Positions 1 to 8,738 are shown, counted from the first letter of the stretch. The stretch: DNA of 64,000 nt from Paraburkholderia sejongensis (GCF_020880815.1 NZ_JAJITD010000019.1:62001-126000), one strand, 5' to 3'. Notes: a model not told the origin generated them from the letters alone. Numbers and translations: made by a program.

Positions 1-1050
1 GGCTGCCCGGTCGTCGTGAAGGCGCACCGCGCGCACCTGGGCACCTCGGAGCTGGTCGGCCGCGTGATCCAGCGCGTCGCGCAGGAAATGGATCTGCCGG
101 AAGGCGTGTTCTCGATGATCGTCGGCGCGGGTAACTCGGTCGGCGAAGCGCTGGTCGCGCATCCGGCGATCAAGGCGGTCGGCTTCACCGGTTCGCGCGC
201 GGGCGGCACCTCGCTGATGCGCGTCGCGGCGGCGCGTGCCGAGCCGATTCCGGTCTACGCGGAAATGAGCAGCATCAACCCGGTGTTCCTGCTGCCGAAC
301 GCGCTGAACGCGCGCGGCGACAGCATCGCGCGTGGTTTCGTCGACTCGCTGGTGCTCGGCGCCGGCCAGTTCTGCACGAATCCGGGTCTCGCGATCGCGA
401 TCGACAGCGACGCGCTGAAGGGCTTCGTCGCGACCGCGTCGGAAGCGCTGACCGTGAAGCCGGCGCAGACGATGCTGACCGCCGGCATCCACGCCGCGTA
501 TGAAGACGGCGAGAGCAAGCTGGCCGCGACCAGGGGCGTCGAAGTGGTGGCGCGCGGCGCCGCGGCGAGCGGCCCGACCCAGGCATGCGCGGCGCTGTTC
601 GTGACCGACGCGGCGACGTTCCTCGCGAACCCGGCGCTCGAGGACGAAGTGTTCGGCCCGGTGTCGACGATCATCCGCTGCAAGGACGAGCAGGAAATGC
701 TCAAGGTCGCCGAGCACTTCGCCGGCCAGCTGACCGCGACGCTGCAGATGGACCGCGCCGACGTGGCGGCCGCGAAGAAGCTGGTGCCGATCCTCGAGCG
801 CAAGGCTGGCCGGATTCTGGTCAACGGTTTCCCGACCGGCGTCGAAGTGTGTCACGCGATGGTCCACGGCGGCCCGTTCCCGGCGACCTCGGACAGCCGC
901 GCGACCTCGGTCGGCACGACCTCGATCGACCGCTTCCTGCGCCCGGTCTGCTATCAGGACTTCCCGGCCGAGTTGCTGCCGGAAACGCTGGCCGACGGCA
1001 ATCCGCTGCAACTGTGGCGCCGTCTGGATGGCGAGCTGTCGCGCGGATAA
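1..1050 (+). CDS. Alpha-ketoglutarate semialdehyde dehydrogenase (5' end cut by window edge)
   Basis: NAD(P)-dependent aldehyde dehydrogenase, probably oxidising 2,5-dioxopentanoate (alpha-ketoglutarate semialdehyde) to alpha-ketoglutarate, the last step of oxidative uronate/aldarate breakdown. The frame is open to base 1 (reading GCPVVVKAHRAHLGTSELV), so about 350 C-terminal residues are present and the N-terminal third lies outside. The catalytic Cys is in GAGQFCTNPG (codon at 373) and the general-base Glu is in YAEMSSINPV. The C-terminal GFPTGVEVCHAMVHGGPFPATS is typical of this ALDH branch rather than of succinate semialdehyde dehydrogenases. A GTG at 16 could be mistaken for a start but lies inside the conserved fold. 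KdgD at 3661, which makes its substrate, supports the assignment. A strong terminator follows. Confidence 0.88.
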   Translation, partial: GCPVVVKAHRAHLGTSELVGRVIQRVAQEMDLPEGVFSMIVGAGNSVGEALVAHPAIKAVGFTGSRAGGTSLMRVAAARAEPIPVYAEMSSINPVFLLPNALNARGDSIARGFVDSLVLGAGQFCTNPGLAIAIDSDALKGFVATASEALTVKPAQTMLTAGIHAAYEDGESKLAATRGVEVVARGAAASGPTQACAALFVTDAATFLANPALEDEVFGPVSTIIRCKDEQEMLKVAEHFAGQLTATLQMDRADVAAAKKLVPILERKAGRILVNGFPTGVEVCHAMVHGGPFPATSDSRATSVGTTSIDRFLRPVCYQDFPAELLPETLADGNPLQLWRRLDGELSRG

Positions 1051-1098
1051 GCGTGGTTGGTGCGGCCTTGCGCGTTTGCGCGCGTGAGGCCGATAGAC

Positions 1099-1132
1099 AA
1101 AAAAATGGCCGGGAAATCCCGGCCATTTTTTT
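1099..1132. terminator. Bidirectional rho-independent terminator
   Basis: A-tract, then ATGGCCGGG, a 4-nt AAAT loop, CCCGGCCAT and a T-tract. The symmetric A and T runs let it work on both strands. It separates the convergent semialdehyde dehydrogenase gene and the GntR regulator gene. Confidence 0.9.
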
Positions 1133-1157
1133 CGCCCTCGAGCGTGTCGCGGCAAGC

Positions 1158-1901
1158 TCAGCTATTCGTCTCGCCGACCTCGTTCGCGCGCCGCAGACGC
1201 TCGCGGCTATTGGACAGATGCATGCGCATCGCCGCGCGCGCGCCTTCCGCGTCGTGACGCGAGATCGCTTCGAGAATGCTCTCGTGTTCGAGATTGACCA
1301 GCGACAGATACGCATCCGGATCGGCGCGCGCGATGCCGGCCGAGTCGAGCCGGTTGCGCGGAATCAGCGCGCTGCCCATCTGCGTGAGGATATCGACGAA
1401 GTAGCGGTTGCCGGTCGCGCGGGCCACCGAGATATGGAACTGCAGGTCGGCGTCGACGCTGTCGAGTCCGTTGTGGCGGGTCGCCTCGATCGCGTCGAGC
1501 GCGGCGCGCATCCGGCTCACGTCGTCCGGTTTCGCGCGTTGCGCGGCGAGGCCCGCGCATTCGGTTTCGAGGCTGATACGCAGCTCGAGAATCGACAGTA
1601 CGTCGCGCAGGGTAGTGGCGGGCACCATGTCGATGCCGAGTTTTTCGCGCTGCGGTTCGAGCACGAAGCTGCCGATCCCGTGCCGCGTCTCGATCACCTT
1701 GCCCGCCTGCAGCCGCGAGATCGCCTCGCGGATCACCGTGCGGCTCACGCTGAGCGTGCCCATCAGCTGCGATTCGGTCGGCAGTTTGTCGCCCGGCTTC
1801 AGCACGTTGCTGGCGATCTGCTCGGTCACGTAGTTGACGACGAACTCGGCAAGATTGCGAGCGCGTCGTGGCGGGGCCGCGGATGCCAATGGAGTAGCCA
1901 T
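1158..1901 (-). CDS. GntR-family (FadR/FCD subfamily) regulator of sugar-acid genes
   Basis: Transcription factor of 247 aa, probably the local repressor of the aldarate/uronate genes. The N-terminal winged helix-turn-helix reads KLPTESQLMGTLSVSRTVIREAISRLQ and is followed by the wing RHGIGSFV. The C-terminal FCD domain has the usual acidic and His ligands (DLQFHISVARATGN; the His in RMHLSNS), expected to bind metal and a sugar-acid effector. I chose the ATG at 1901 because AAGGAGC sits just upstream; a longer in-frame start at 2039 has no ribosome site and would read through the promoter. A palindrome 54-66 bp upstream suggests autoregulation. The effector (galactarate, glucarate or a keto-deoxy acid) is not visible in the sequence. 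Confidence 0.9.
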   Translation of the reverse strand: MATPLASAAPPRRARNLAEFVVNYVTEQIASNVLKPGDKLPTESQLMGTLSVSRTVIREAISRLQAGKVIETRHGIGSFVLEPQREKLGIDMVPATTLRDVLSILELRISLETECAGLAAQRAKPDDVSRMRAALDAIEATRHNGLDSVDADLQFHISVARATGNRYFVDILTQMGSALIPRNRLDSAGIARADPDAYLSLVNLEHESILEAISRHDAEGARAAMRMHLSNSRERLRRANEVGETNS

Positions 1902-1954
1902 CGAAAACGCTCCTTTTCTGGTTGTTTGCTGAGATCCCTGCGTTTCATTATATC

Positions 1955-1967
1955 GTCGTCTGACGAC
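1955..1967. promoter_or_regulatory. Candidate GntR operator (autoregulatory)
   Basis: Perfect palindrome GTCGTC-T-GACGAC inside an AT-rich stretch upstream of the GntR gene. The GTCGTC half matches the left half of the operator-like motifs at 8523 and 8739, but the right half differs, so its assignment to the same protein is less certain. Confidence 0.5.
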
Positions 1968-2103
1968 TGAATATATTAGAGCTCGATCGTTTTTCGGCGC
2001 AATTGTGACGAATGGAGTCGGAGCGCCGCCACACCGCATGTTTGGGCGCGTGGGCGGCGGGGACAGGGGACCGCTCCGACCCGTGGAAGTACGATAACGC
2101 AGC

Positions 2104-3474
2104 TCACAGCGCGCGCAGCTCGACCCGCCTGATGTCCTTGACGATCACCAGGTAGCTGATCACGGTCAGCAGCGCGTTCGCGCCGACGAACACCAGCGCG
2201 CCGTTGAACGAGCCCGACTGCGCGACCAGATAGCCGATCACGATCGGCGTGACGATGCCGGCGGCGTTGCCGAACATGTTGAAGATCGCGCCCGACAGAC
2301 CCAGCGCTTCGCGCGGCGCGGTATCGGCCACCACCGCCCAGCCGAGCGCGCCGATGCCCTTGCCGAAGAACGCCAGCGACATCAGCGCGACCACCAGCCA
2401 GTCGGCCGACACGTAGTTGCAGCCGATGATGCAGGTCGACAGCAGCATCCCGCCGACGATCGGAATCTTGCGCGCGACGGTCAGCGAAAAGCCGCGGCGG
2501 ATCAGCCCGTCCGACAGCACGCCGCCGAGCACCCCGCCGAGAAAGCCGCAGATCGCCGGCAGCGATGCGATCAGACCCGCGTGCAGGATCGTCATTCCGC
2601 GGGCCTGCACGAGGTAGATCGGAAACCACGTCAGGAAGAAGTAGGTCAGCACGTTGATGCAGAACTGCGCGAGATAGACGCCGAGCAGCATCCGGTTGGC
2701 GAGCAGCTGGCGCACCAGCGACCAGCCGCCGGCCTTCGCGATGTCAGGCGGACGGGCGGCGCCGCGCGGGCCGCTCACGAGGCCGCCGCCTTGCTCGATG
2801 TACTCGAGCTCGGCCTTCGACACGCGCGGATGGTCGGCCGGGTTCTTCATGAATTTCAACCACGTCAGCGCGAGCACGAGCCCGAGCGCGCCCATCACGA
2901 CATACACCGAATGCCAGCCGAACGCGTGGGTCAGCCAGGCCATCAGCGGCGTGAACACGACCGCGGCGAAGTACTGGGCGGCATTGAAGATCGCCGACGC
3001 GGTGCCGCGCTCGCCGGTCGGAAACCAGCTCGCGACCACCTTCGCGTTGGCCGGGAAGGCCGGCGATTCGGCCGCGCCCATCGCGAAGCGCAGCACGAAC
3101 AGCGCGGTCACCGCGGCGCCGGCGCTGCCGAACACGCCGATCGAGCTTTGCAGCAGCGTGAACAGCGACCACGAAAAGATGCTCGCCGCGTACACGCGCC
3201 GCGCGCCGAAACGGTCGAGCAGCCAGCCGGCCGGCAGTTGCGACAGCACGTAGGCCCAGCTGAACGCGGAAAAGATATAGCCCATGCGGACCGCGTCGAG
3301 GCTGAACTCGCCGCGCATCGCGGAACCGGTGACGGACAGCGTCGCGCGGTCGGCGTAGTTGAGGGTGGTGATCAGAAAGATCAGCAGCAAAATCGCGTAG
3401 CGGACCCTGGTGCGCGTCGCGCTATCGGCGGCCGCGCCGGTTCGGGTCGAACGGGCCGAGGGGCTCATGTCCAT
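2104..3474 (-). CDS. MFS transporter, anion:cation symporter type (aldarate/hexuronate importer)
   Basis: Inner-membrane proton-coupled importer of 456 aa with about 12 membrane segments. The cytoplasmic N-tail leads into the first segment ending NYADRATLSV, the usual ACS-family motif (glucarate, galactarate, galactonate and hexuronate porters). The RFGARRVY loop between segments 2 and 3 and the amphipathic late segment GLSGAIFNMFGNAAGIVTP also fit. The start at 3474 is preceded by CAGGAG. It lies in the same orientation as kdgD (187 bp upstream) and the GntR gene, so it is probably the uptake system for galactarate or glucarate feeding this pathway. Exact substrate is inferred from neighbours. 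Confidence 0.85.
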   Translation of the reverse strand: MDMSPSARSTRTGAAADSATRTRVRYAILLLIFLITTLNYADRATLSVTGSAMRGEFSLDAVRMGYIFSAFSWAYVLSQLPAGWLLDRFGARRVYAASIFSWSLFTLLQSSIGVFGSAGAAVTALFVLRFAMGAAESPAFPANAKVVASWFPTGERGTASAIFNAAQYFAAVVFTPLMAWLTHAFGWHSVYVVMGALGLVLALTWLKFMKNPADHPRVSKAELEYIEQGGGLVSGPRGAARPPDIAKAGGWSLVRQLLANRMLLGVYLAQFCINVLTYFFLTWFPIYLVQARGMTILHAGLIASLPAICGFLGGVLGGVLSDGLIRRGFSLTVARKIPIVGGMLLSTCIIGCNYVSADWLVVALMSLAFFGKGIGALGWAVVADTAPREALGLSGAIFNMFGNAAGIVTPIVIGYLVAQSGSFNGALVFVGANALLTVISYLVIVKDIRRVELRAL

Positions 3475-3555
3475 GGGGCATCTCCTGTGGGTGCGGGCGA
3501 GGCTGTGGCGCCACGCCCGGTGGCGCGTGGCCGTCTGCTCTCGTGCGAATGCACA

Positions 3556-3586
3556 AACGCCCGGCGACGTTGCCGTGCCGGGCGTT
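3556..3586 (-). terminator. Hairpin between kdgD and the MFS gene
   Basis: AACGCCCGGC and GCCGGGCGTT pair perfectly over 10 bp around an 11-nt loop. On the minus strand the 3' arm runs into TTTG, so it could attenuate transcription after kdgD. The T-tract is weak. Confidence 0.55.
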
Positions 3587-3660
3587 CGACGGGACCGTCT
3601 GGGCGGTCCTCGTTCATCAGGCTGCGCGCATACGCGTTGCGCGCAGCCGACGCCGGGGCC

Positions 3661-4578
3661 TTACTGCGGTCCGAGCTTCTTGATCAGCGCGTCGAGCATG
3701 TCCAGCTCTTCGGCGGTCAGATCGGTCAGCGGTGCGCGCACCGGACCCGCGTCGTGACCGACCAGCTTCGCGCCGGCCTTGACGATGCTGACCGCGTAGC
3801 CCGCGCGGCGGTTGCGGATCTTCAGGTACGGCAGGAAGAATTCGTCGATCAGCTTGCCGACCGTTGCGTGGTCGTCAGCGGCGATCGCGCGGTAGAAGTC
3901 CATCGCGGTCTTCGGGATGAAGTTGAACACCGCCGACGAGTACACCGGCACGCCGAGCGCCTTGTACGCTGCCGCGTAGACTTCCGCGGTCGGCAGGCCG
4001 CCGAGGTACGAGAAACGGTCGCCGAGGCGGCGGCGGATCGTCACCATGTTTTCGATCTCGCCCACGCCGTCCTTGAAGCCGATCAGGTTCGGGCAGGTGT
4101 CGGCCAGACGCTCGAGCATGTCGGCGTTCAGCTTCGAGTTCGCGCGGTTGTAAATGATCACGCCCATGTTCGGCACGGCCTTGCACACTTCCTCGGCGTG
4201 CGCCGCGATACCTTCCTGGGATGCTTCGGTCAGGTAGTGCGGCATCAGCAGGATGCCGTGCGCGCCGTGGCGCTCGGCTTCCTTCGCGTACTGGATCGCC
4301 ACGCGGGTCGGGCCGCCGGCGCCGGCCAGGATCGGCACCTTGCCCTTGCACACTTCGGTCGCGGTCTTCACGACGTTCGAGTAGTCGTCTTGCGTCAGCG
4401 AGAAGAATTCACCCGTGCCGCCGGCCACGAACAATGCCGAAGCGCCGTACGGCGCGAGCCATTCGAGGCGTTCGGCGTAGGTGTCGGCGCGGAAGTTGCC
4501 TTGGGCGTCGAAGTCGGTGACGGGGAAGGACAGAAGGCCTTCCGAAACGATTGCTTTGAGTTCCTGCGGTGTCGTCAT
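3661..4578 (-). CDS. kdgD: 5-dehydro-4-deoxyglucarate dehydratase
   Basis: Cytosolic DapA-family lyase of 305 aa. It dehydrates and decarboxylates 5-keto-4-deoxyglucarate to alpha-ketoglutarate semialdehyde, linking GarD to the dehydrogenase at the left edge. Family features are VAGGTGEFFSLT (residues 51-62), the conserved Tyr143 in IIYNRANS and the Schiff-base Lys169 in LIGFKDG. Length is normal for KdgD. I chose MTTPQELK at 4578; a longer in-frame start at 4665 would run through the promoter and an operator-like site lies just beyond it. The ribosome site is weak. It is divergent from garD, and both probably share the operator pair at 4677 and 4776. Confidence 0.93.
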   Translation of the reverse strand: MTTPQELKAIVSEGLLSFPVTDFDAQGNFRADTYAERLEWLAPYGASALFVAGGTGEFFSLTQDDYSNVVKTATEVCKGKVPILAGAGGPTRVAIQYAKEAERHGAHGILLMPHYLTEASQEGIAAHAEEVCKAVPNMGVIIYNRANSKLNADMLERLADTCPNLIGFKDGVGEIENMVTIRRRLGDRFSYLGGLPTAEVYAAAYKALGVPVYSSAVFNFIPKTAMDFYRAIAADDHATVGKLIDEFFLPYLKIRNRRAGYAVSIVKAGAKLVGHDAGPVRAPLTDLTAEELDMLDALIKKLGPQ

Positions 4579-4676
4579 GGTCAGTAATCCAGCGTCGGAA
4601 TGGTGTCGTGTTGGTCGGGTCCGACCGGGGCAGCGGCGCTGTCCCGGTAGAAAATCTTGGTTCATTCAGATTTCTT

Positions 4677-4693
4677 ATACGTCATCGTACAAC
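4677..4693 (+). promoter_or_regulatory. Operator-like site A of the kdgD/garD divergent promoter
   Basis: 17-nt element ATACGTCATCGTACAAC. Its reverse complement recurs at 4776-4792 with one mismatch. The core TCATCGTACAACA differs by one base from the sites before the TRAP operon. It contains a GT-N-GTAC-N-AC arrangement like operators of FadR-type GntR proteins. Confidence 0.75.
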
Positions 4694-4734
4694 AACAATT
4701 CCGCTAACTCAACGGGGTTTTCACGGCATAATCC

Positions 4735-4746
4735 ACCCTATAGGGT
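4735..4746. promoter_or_regulatory. 12-bp palindrome between the two kdgD/garD operators
   Basis: ACCCTATAGGGT, a perfect palindrome lying near the midpoint of the inverted operator pair. It may belong to overlapping divergent promoters. I cannot assign a factor to it. Confidence 0.35.
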
Positions 4747-4775
4747 AAATACGGAACATCCGGCACAACTTCCGT

Positions 4776-4792
4776 GTTGTAGGATGACGTAT
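4776..4792 (-). promoter_or_regulatory. Operator-like site B of the kdgD/garD divergent promoter
   Basis: GTTGTAGGATGACGTAT, the inverted copy of site A (16 of 17 bases). It lies 44 nt before the garD start, a position suited to repression of garD. Confidence 0.75.
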
Positions 4793-4836
4793 GAATAGCT
4801 GGCGTGGCAGGTTGACAACGCCTCAAGGATCGATCA

Positions 4837-6426
4837 ATGGAACAAACTCCGCTCTATATACGCGTGCATCCGAATGACAACGTCGCGATCGTCGTCAACG
4901 ACGGCGGTCTGGGCGAGGGCGCGGTATTCGCCGATGGCCTGAAGCTGCGCGAGCGCGTGCCGCAGGGCCACAAGGTCGCGCTGGCCGATCTCGCTGAAGG
5001 CGACGAAGTGATTCGCTACAACGTGGTGATCGGCTATGCGCTGAAGGCGCTGCCGAAGGGCAGCTGGATCAACGAGCACGTGATCCGCATGCCGAGCCCG
5101 CCGGGCCTCGAAGATCTGCCGATCGCAACGACCAAAGCGCCGGAGATGGCGCCGCTCGAAGGCTATACGTTCGAGGGCTATCGCAACGCGGACGGCACGG
5201 TCGGCACCCGCAACATCCTCGCGATCACGACCACCGTGCAGTGCGTGGCCGACGTCGTGCAGCACGCGGTCACCCGCATCAAGGCCGAGCTGCTGCCGAA
5301 GTATCCGAACGTCGACGACGTCGTCAGCCTCGGTCACACCTACGGCTGCGGCGTCGCGATCGACGCGCCCGACGCGATGGTGCCGATCCGCACCGTGCGC
5401 AATATCGCGCTCAATCCGAACTTCGGCGGCGAAGTGATGATGGTGAGCCTGGGCTGCGAGAAATTGCAGCCCGAGCGGCTGATGCCGGCGGGCACGATTC
5501 CGATCGTGTCGGCGGCCAATCCGAGCGAGATCGCCGACATCGGCGACCTCGGCGCCGACGAGAACGGCGACGTGGTGGTGCTGCAGGACGAATCGCACGT
5601 CGGCTTCATGTCGATGATCGAGTCGATCATGCGCACGGCCGAGGGTCACCTGAAGCGCCTGAACAACCGCCGCCGCGAAACCTGCCCGGTGTCGGACCTC
5701 GTGGTCGGCGTGCAGTGCGGCGGCAGCGACGCGTTCTCGGGACTGACCGCCAATCCGGCGGTCGGCTTCGCGACCGATCTGCTGGTGCGGGCCGGCGGCA
5801 CCGTGATGTTCTCGGAAGTCACCGAAGTGCGCGACGGCGTCGATCAGCTAACCGCGCGCGCGGCCAACGCGGACGTCGCCCAGGCGATCATCCGCGAGAT
5901 GCAGTGGTACGACGATTATCTGAAGCGCGGCGGCGCCGACCGCAGCGCGAACACGACGCCGGGCAACAAGAAGGGCGGGCTGTCGAACATCGTCGAAAAG
6001 GCGATGGGCTCGATCATCAAGTCGGGCAACTCGGCGATCTCGGGCGTGCTGTCGCCGGGCGAGAAGGTCCGCCAGAAGGGCCTGATCTACGCGGCGACGC
6101 CGGCCAGCGACTTTATCTGCGGCACGCTGCAGGTCGCCTCGGGCATCACGCTGCACGTGTTCACGACCGGTCGCGGCACGCCGTACAGCCTGGCCGAAGT
6201 GCCGGTGATCAAGGTCGCGACCCGCTCGGATCTCGCGCGCCGCTGGCACGACCTGATGGACGTGAACGCCGGGACCATCGCGACCGGCCAGGCGAGCATC
6301 GAAGAGGTGGGTTGGGAGCTGTTCCGCCTGATGCTCGAAATCGCCAGCGGCCGTCAGCAGACCTGCGCGGAGAAGCTCAAGCTGCACAACGCGCTGGTGC
6401 TGTTCAACCCGGCGCCGGTGACCTGA
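4837..6426 (+). CDS. garD: Galactarate dehydratase
   Basis: UxaA/GarD-family enzyme of 529 aa that dehydrates meso-galactarate to 5-keto-4-deoxyglucarate, the KdgD substrate. An N-terminal SAF domain (about residues 5-85, IRVHPNDNVAIVVNDGG) is followed by a linker and the large UxaA core. The core holds YRNADGTVGTRN, the GHTYGCGV loop, LGCEKLQPERL and GVQCGGSDAFSG, all characteristic. Length matches known GarD proteins (about 523 aa). An AAGGA ribosome site precedes the ATG. It is divergent from kdgD and controlled through sites A and B. It is followed by udh after 206 bp and so may head a garD-udh-lactonase transcript. Altronate dehydratase is the main alternative, less likely beside kdgD. 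Confidence 0.93.
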   Translation: MEQTPLYIRVHPNDNVAIVVNDGGLGEGAVFADGLKLRERVPQGHKVALADLAEGDEVIRYNVVIGYALKALPKGSWINEHVIRMPSPPGLEDLPIATTKAPEMAPLEGYTFEGYRNADGTVGTRNILAITTTVQCVADVVQHAVTRIKAELLPKYPNVDDVVSLGHTYGCGVAIDAPDAMVPIRTVRNIALNPNFGGEVMMVSLGCEKLQPERLMPAGTIPIVSAANPSEIADIGDLGADENGDVVVLQDESHVGFMSMIESIMRTAEGHLKRLNNRRRETCPVSDLVVGVQCGGSDAFSGLTANPAVGFATDLLVRAGGTVMFSEVTEVRDGVDQLTARAANADVAQAIIREMQWYDDYLKRGGADRSANTTPGNKKGGLSNIVEKAMGSIIKSGNSAISGVLSPGEKVRQKGLIYAATPASDFICGTLQVASGITLHVFTTGRGTPYSLAEVPVIKVATRSDLARRWHDLMDVNAGTIATGQASIEEVGWELFRLMLEIASGRQQTCAEKLKLHNALVLFNPAPVT

Positions 6427-6435
6427 GCGGTAACG

Positions 6436-6470
6436 CAACGCAGCGCAACGCACCGCACCGCACCGCACCG
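6436..6470 (+). repeat. Pentanucleotide tandem repeat between garD and udh
   Basis: Seven pentamers in a row: CAACG, CAGCG, CAACG and then CACCG four times. The last copy pairs with the adjacent CGGTGC to form a short hairpin (6465-6476). It lies in the untranslated gap, so copy-number change could alter mRNA structure but not protein. Confidence 0.8.
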
Positions 6471-6632
6471 CGGTGCAGCCGCGGCGAGCGCTGGACGTGC
6501 CGGCGTTCGCGTTGGCGGGCGCCCGGGCCGCGCGCCGCTTTCGCTCCTTGCTCCGGTCCGCCGCTGCCATTGCCGTTGCAGCCGCGGTCCCGATCCGCCC
6601 GATATTCCAGAACCATAAACAGACATCAATCC

Positions 6633-7496
6633 ATGACCGATTCGAACGTTGACCGCTCCGCGGCCAGGAAACCCTTCCGTCGTCTGCTGCTGACCGGCGC
6701 CGCCGGCAACCTCGGCAAGCAGTTGCGTCCCGCGCTCGCCCAATGGGCCGACATCGTGCGCGTGTCCGACATCGCGCCGCTCGGCGAACTCGCGCCGCAC
6801 GAAGAAGCCGCGCTCGTCGATCTGGCCGACGCGGAGGCAGTGCATGCGCTGCTCGAAGGCGTGGACGCGGTCGTGCATCTGGGCGGCATCTCGGTCGAGG
6901 CGCCGTTCGAAGACATTCTCGAAGCGAACATCCGCGGCATCTACAACCTGTACTCGTCGGCGCAAAAGCACGGCGTGAAGCGCGTGATCTATGCGAGCTC
7001 GAACCACGCGGTGGGCTTTCATCCGGTGACCTCGGTGCTCGGCACCGACGCGCCGCTGCGCCCGGACGGCATGTACGGCGTGTCGAAGTGCTTCGGCGAA
7101 TCGCTGTCGCGCTATTACTTCGACCGCTTCGGTCTCGAAACCGTGTGTCTGCGGATCGGTTCGTCGTTCGAGCAGCCGAAGACCGCGCGGATGCTGGTCA
7201 CGTATCTGAGCTATCGCGACTTCATCGAACTCGTGCGCTGCTCGCTGTTCACCAACCGGGTGGGCCACGCGATCGTCTACGGCGTGTCGGATAACCGCAT
7301 CAAGTGGGTCGACAACACCAATGCCGCGTTCCTCGGCTTCCGTCCGCAGGACAGCTCCGAGCAGTTCGAGCATCTGTTCCCGCCGGTCGCCCCCGACACC
7401 CGTTTCGACGACCCGACCCAGCTGTACCAGGGCGGCCCGTTCGTGCTGGCCGGCCCGATGGAGCCGAAGCGCGAGGCCGGCAAGGATGCGAAGTAA
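6633..7496 (+). CDS. udh: Uronate dehydrogenase (NAD-dependent epimerase fold)
   Basis: Extended-SDR enzyme of 287 aa that oxidises D-galacturonate or D-glucuronate with NAD to the corresponding aldaro-lactone. The NAD-binding motif is TGAAGNLG (residues 21-28), the SSNHAVG segment supplies the catalytic Ser, and YGVSK carries Tyr148 and Lys152. The C-terminal half (SSFEQPKTARMLVTYLSYRDF) resembles characterised uronate dehydrogenases. Start is MTDSNVDRS; the ribosome site is weak. The stop codon abuts the ATG of the lactonase with no gap, implying translational coupling, which fits an enzyme pair making and opening a lactone. Confidence 0.9.
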   Translation: MTDSNVDRSAARKPFRRLLLTGAAGNLGKQLRPALAQWADIVRVSDIAPLGELAPHEEAALVDLADAEAVHALLEGVDAVVHLGGISVEAPFEDILEANIRGIYNLYSSAQKHGVKRVIYASSNHAVGFHPVTSVLGTDAPLRPDGMYGVSKCFGESLSRYYFDRFGLETVCLRIGSSFEQPKTARMLVTYLSYRDFIELVRCSLFTNRVGHAIVYGVSDNRIKWVDNTNAAFLGFRPQDSSEQFEHLFPPVAPDTRFDDPTQLYQGGPFVLAGPMEPKREAGKDAK

Positions 7497-8432
7497 ATGA
7501 GCGCGAACCCGCAAGTCGAACGTTTCGAAGCCGCCGGGCCGCTGCCCGCCGCGACCGGCGAAAGCCCGGTCTGGCGCGCGGCCGAACAGGCGCTGTACTG
7601 GGTCGACATCCCGGCGAAGAAGATCGTGCGCGGCTCGCTGGAGACCGGCAAGCGCAGCGAGTGGCAGTTGCCGGAACAGGTTGCCTGTATTGCGTTCGAT
7701 CGCAACGGCACCGTGCTGGCCGGCTGCGAGACCGCGCTGTTCGCGGTGACGCTGGCCGCCGCGGCCGATACTGGCGCGTCTGCCGGCGAACCGCTGACGG
7801 CGTCGCTGCGCAAGCTCGCGGCGCCGGAATTCCCGCACCCGGGCATGCGTTTCAACGACGGCCGCTGCGATCGCCAGGGCCGCTTCTGGTCCGGCACGAT
7901 GGTGATGGACATGGCCGCGGCGATCCCGGGCGGCGCGCTGTACCGCTTCGACGAGAAGGGCACGCTGTCCGCGCCGGTGGTCGATGCGCTGATCACGCAG
8001 AACGGCCTGGGCTGGTCGCCGGACGGCGCGACGATGTACCTGTCCGACTCGCATCCGCAGCGCCGGCTGATCTGGGCGTTCGACTATGACGTCGCCACCG
8101 GCGAGCCGCGCAACCGCCGGGTGTTCGCCGATCTGAACCACTACGTGGGCCGTCCCGACGGCGCGGCGGTGGATGCCGACGGCTGCTACTGGATCTGCGC
8201 GAACGACGCCGGCCAGCTGCTGCGTTTCACGCCGCAGGGCAAGCTCGACCGGCAGATCGCGGTGCCGGCCATCAAGCCGGCGATGTGCGCGTTCGGCGGC
8301 CGCGATCTCGACACGCTGTTCGTCACGTCGATCCGGCCGGGCAGCGGCGCGACCGAGCACGACGGCCAGGTGTTCGCGCTGCGGCCCGGCGTGAAGGGAC
8401 TGCCCGAGCCCGAATACGCCGGGCAACTGTAA
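7497..8432 (+). CDS. SMP-30/gluconolactonase family lactonase (aldarolactone hydrolase)
   Basis: Beta-propeller hydrolase of 311 aa, probably opening the galactaro- or glucaro-lactone made by Udh so that galactarate can enter GarD. Typical features are the metal-site Glu in TGESPVW near the N terminus, RFNDGRCDRQGRFW, ITQNGLGWSPD and the late VGRPDGAAVDADGCYW segment with its Asp ligand. It starts on the base after the udh stop. The family also includes gluconolactonase and L-arabinolactonase, but the coupling to udh makes a uronate-pathway lactonase the best call. A hairpin follows 18 bp after the stop. Confidence 0.88.
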   Translation: MSANPQVERFEAAGPLPAATGESPVWRAAEQALYWVDIPAKKIVRGSLETGKRSEWQLPEQVACIAFDRNGTVLAGCETALFAVTLAAAADTGASAGEPLTASLRKLAAPEFPHPGMRFNDGRCDRQGRFWSGTMVMDMAAAIPGGALYRFDEKGTLSAPVVDALITQNGLGWSPDGATMYLSDSHPQRRLIWAFDYDVATGEPRNRRVFADLNHYVGRPDGAAVDADGCYWICANDAGQLLRFTPQGKLDRQIAVPAIKPAMCAFGGRDLDTLFVTSIRPGSGATEHDGQVFALRPGVKGLPEPEYAGQL

Positions 8433-8450
8433 GCGGATTCAAATACGGCA

Positions 8451-8482
8451 AACGCCGGGACGCGGTTTCAGGTCCCGGCGTT
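8451..8482 (+). terminator. Terminator-like hairpin after the lactonase gene
   Basis: AACGCCGGGAC pairs with GTCCCGGCGTT (11 bp, 10-nt loop). Only a short TTGTCATTT tail follows, so termination may be partial. Confidence 0.65.
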
Positions 8483-8522
8483 GTCATTTCCGGGTCATGT
8501 TCTATGGCCCTTAATTTGTCAC

Positions 8523-8535
8523 TCGTCGTACAACA
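8523..8535 (+). promoter_or_regulatory. Operator-like site C before the TRAP operon
   Basis: TCGTCGTACAACA, identical to the core of site D and one base from site A. It is 216 bp upstream of site D, a spacing compatible with DNA looping by a dimer-of-dimers repressor. Confidence 0.7.
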
Positions 8536-8738
8536 CATAGCAATCAGACCACGCTCGCATCCGGCTTATCTCACAAAAATACAACACTTGAAGCGACCTT
8601 TTTAAATGCCTGCTGGGGCGATGCCGAGCCGCGCTGCGTCTGGACGCGCTGCTGCGCCGGTCAGTGCTGCCGGAGCCCCGCTGGGTGCGGGTAAATACCG
8701 TCTGTACAAGCTAAAGGCCCTTTTATAGACTTCATATG

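Noticed and set aside
16..1050. GTG at base 16 as the real start of the first gene
   Set aside because: The residues before it (GCPVV) belong to the conserved aldehyde dehydrogenase core, so the gene continues left of the window.
2581..4587. Plus-strand frame of 668 codons across the MFS and kdgD genes
   Set aside because: Antisense to two well-conserved genes; composition is dominated by Arg, Ala, Gly and His with no motif.
6354..8426. Long open frame of 690 codons on the minus strand
   Set aside because: It lies antisense to udh and the lactonase, both with clear family motifs. It reads as Arg/His/Ala-rich noise caused by high GC at third positions.
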